Shown piece after piece: positions 6,338 to 6,701 of a DNA stretch of 6,701 bases. Source of the DNA: CAYQAE01 sp964415445 [NCBI: uncultured archaeon] (lineage in GTDB: Archaea > CAYQAE01); assembly GCA_964415445.1 (NCBI GenBank), contig CAYQAE010000094.1, positions 1 through 6,701 of the forward strand, in the 5' to 3' direction. How positions within the stretch are numbered: position 1 is the first letter of the stretch; the number at the start of each line of letters is the position of its first letter. The notes below the pieces were generated by a model. It saw only the letters and a list, made by a program, of their open reading frames with translations, had not been told where the DNA came from and did no database searches. A program made the position numbers and the translations under genes.

Positions 6338-6356
6338 GACAAATATTGGTTATTAT

Positions 6357-6701
6357 ATGTCAATTCAAACTAAAAAACTTAGAGAAAAGATTCAAAATAA
6401 AGAGATCGTAATTTCAATTGTAGGTCTAGGCAAAATTGGTCTGCCTCTAACTTCAGTCTTTTCTGAAAAAGGATACAACATAATAGGTGTAGATAAAAAT
6501 CAAGAAATTGTTGATAATATAAATAAAGGTATTTCACATGTAGATTGTGAGGATGAACTTCCAAAGATGGTAGAAAATTCTGTATCCAAAAATAAATTAT
6601 CTGCAACTACAAATACTATAGAAGCTACAAAAAAATCAGATATTATTATTTTAATTGTCCCTATGATATTGGATGATAAAAAAAATGCAGATACATCAAT
6701 A
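6357..6701 (+). CDS. wecC: UDP-N-acetyl-D-mannosamine dehydrogenase-like protein, N-terminal part (runs off the window)
   Basis: The first 115 residues of a UDP-glucose/GDP-mannose dehydrogenase family protein are visible; the frame is still open at the window end. The Rossmann NAD-binding motif is clear: IVGLGKIGLPL (21-31) with Gly23, Gly25 and Gly28, then the second strand NIIGVDKN (41-48), where Asp46 should bind the NAD ribose. SDIIILIVPMILDD (94-107) matches the family's fourth strand and following loop. The roughly 16-residue lead before the first strand and the GLGKIGLP wording resemble archaeal WecC-type enzymes, which oxidise UDP-ManNAc to UDP-ManNAcA in the cytoplasm. The ATG at 6357 is secure because an in-frame TAG lies at 6336-6338 with no other good start between. 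The catalytic Cys region is outside the window, so specificity (UDP-ManNAc, UDP-GlcNAc or UDP-Glc) is inferred. It is transcribed divergently from the - strand GT4 pair. Confidence 0.78.
   Translation, partial: MSIQTKKLREKIQNKEIVISIVGLGKIGLPLTSVFSEKGYNIIGVDKNQEIVDNINKGISHVDCEDELPKMVENSVSKNKLSATTNTIEATKKSDIIILIVPMILDDKKNADTSI

Noticed and set aside
6379-6606. Minus-strand open frame of about 75 codons
   Set aside because: It is antisense to the dehydrogenase, whose + strand frame has a clear GxGxxG motif and stays open to the window edge.
1-6701. Insertion sequence, CRISPR array, tRNA or rRNA
   Set aside because: No transposase-like protein, regularly spaced repeats, G+C-rich structured segment or terminal inverted repeats were seen.

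Overview
The window is strongly A+T-rich (about three quarters by eye). It carries a surface-polysaccharide or protein-glycan biosynthesis locus, most likely from an archaeon. Four observations point to archaea: (i) the partial protein at the right edge resembles archaeal UDP-N-acetyl-mannosamine dehydrogenases; (ii) a consensus archaeal TATA box (TTTATATA) lies about 26-29 bases before a start codon, as expected for a leaderless transcript; (iii) strong Shine-Dalgarno sequences are absent; (iv) the large membrane protein resembles archaeal GT-C-type proteins. The lineage cannot be fixed from this sequence. A low-GC euryarchaeon, thaumarchaeon or DPANN archaeon are all possible, and a bacterial origin is not fully excluded.

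Layout, left to right. Bases 1-48 are the 3' tail of a gene whose last 15 residues resemble the C-terminus of UDP-GlcNAc 2-epimerase. Three + strand genes follow: a GT4 glycosyltransferase (70-1119), a polytopic GT-C-like membrane protein (1147-2730) and a Wzx-type flippase (2789-4003). Two - strand GT4 glycosyltransferases then converge on them. They are translationally coupled through a TAATG overlap, and the second ends exactly at the flippase stop (4004). A 98-base divergent intergenic region (6259-6356) separates them from a + strand nucleotide-sugar dehydrogenase of the WecC family (6357 to the window edge).

How the genes may work together (inference). The epimerase and dehydrogenase at the two edges would make UDP-ManNAc and then UDP-ManNAcA. 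The three cytoplasmic GT-B glycosyltransferases would build a lipid-linked oligosaccharide, the flippase would move it across the membrane, and the GT-C-like protein would act on the outer face, for example by adding a sugar from a polyprenyl-phosphate donor. No oligosaccharyltransferase with a WWDYG motif is present, so the final acceptor (S-layer or archaellin N-glycan, or a polysaccharide) is unknown.

Nothing here amounts to a clearly new system. The points most worth a second look are the GT4 enzyme at 5185-6258, which has substituted donor-site residues and carries an in-gene G7 tract; the uncharacterised GT-C-like protein; and the mixed-orientation cassette lying between the presumed epimerase and dehydrogenase genes. 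No rRNA, tRNA, CRISPR array or insertion sequence was seen. There is no gene-free stretch over 100 bases.
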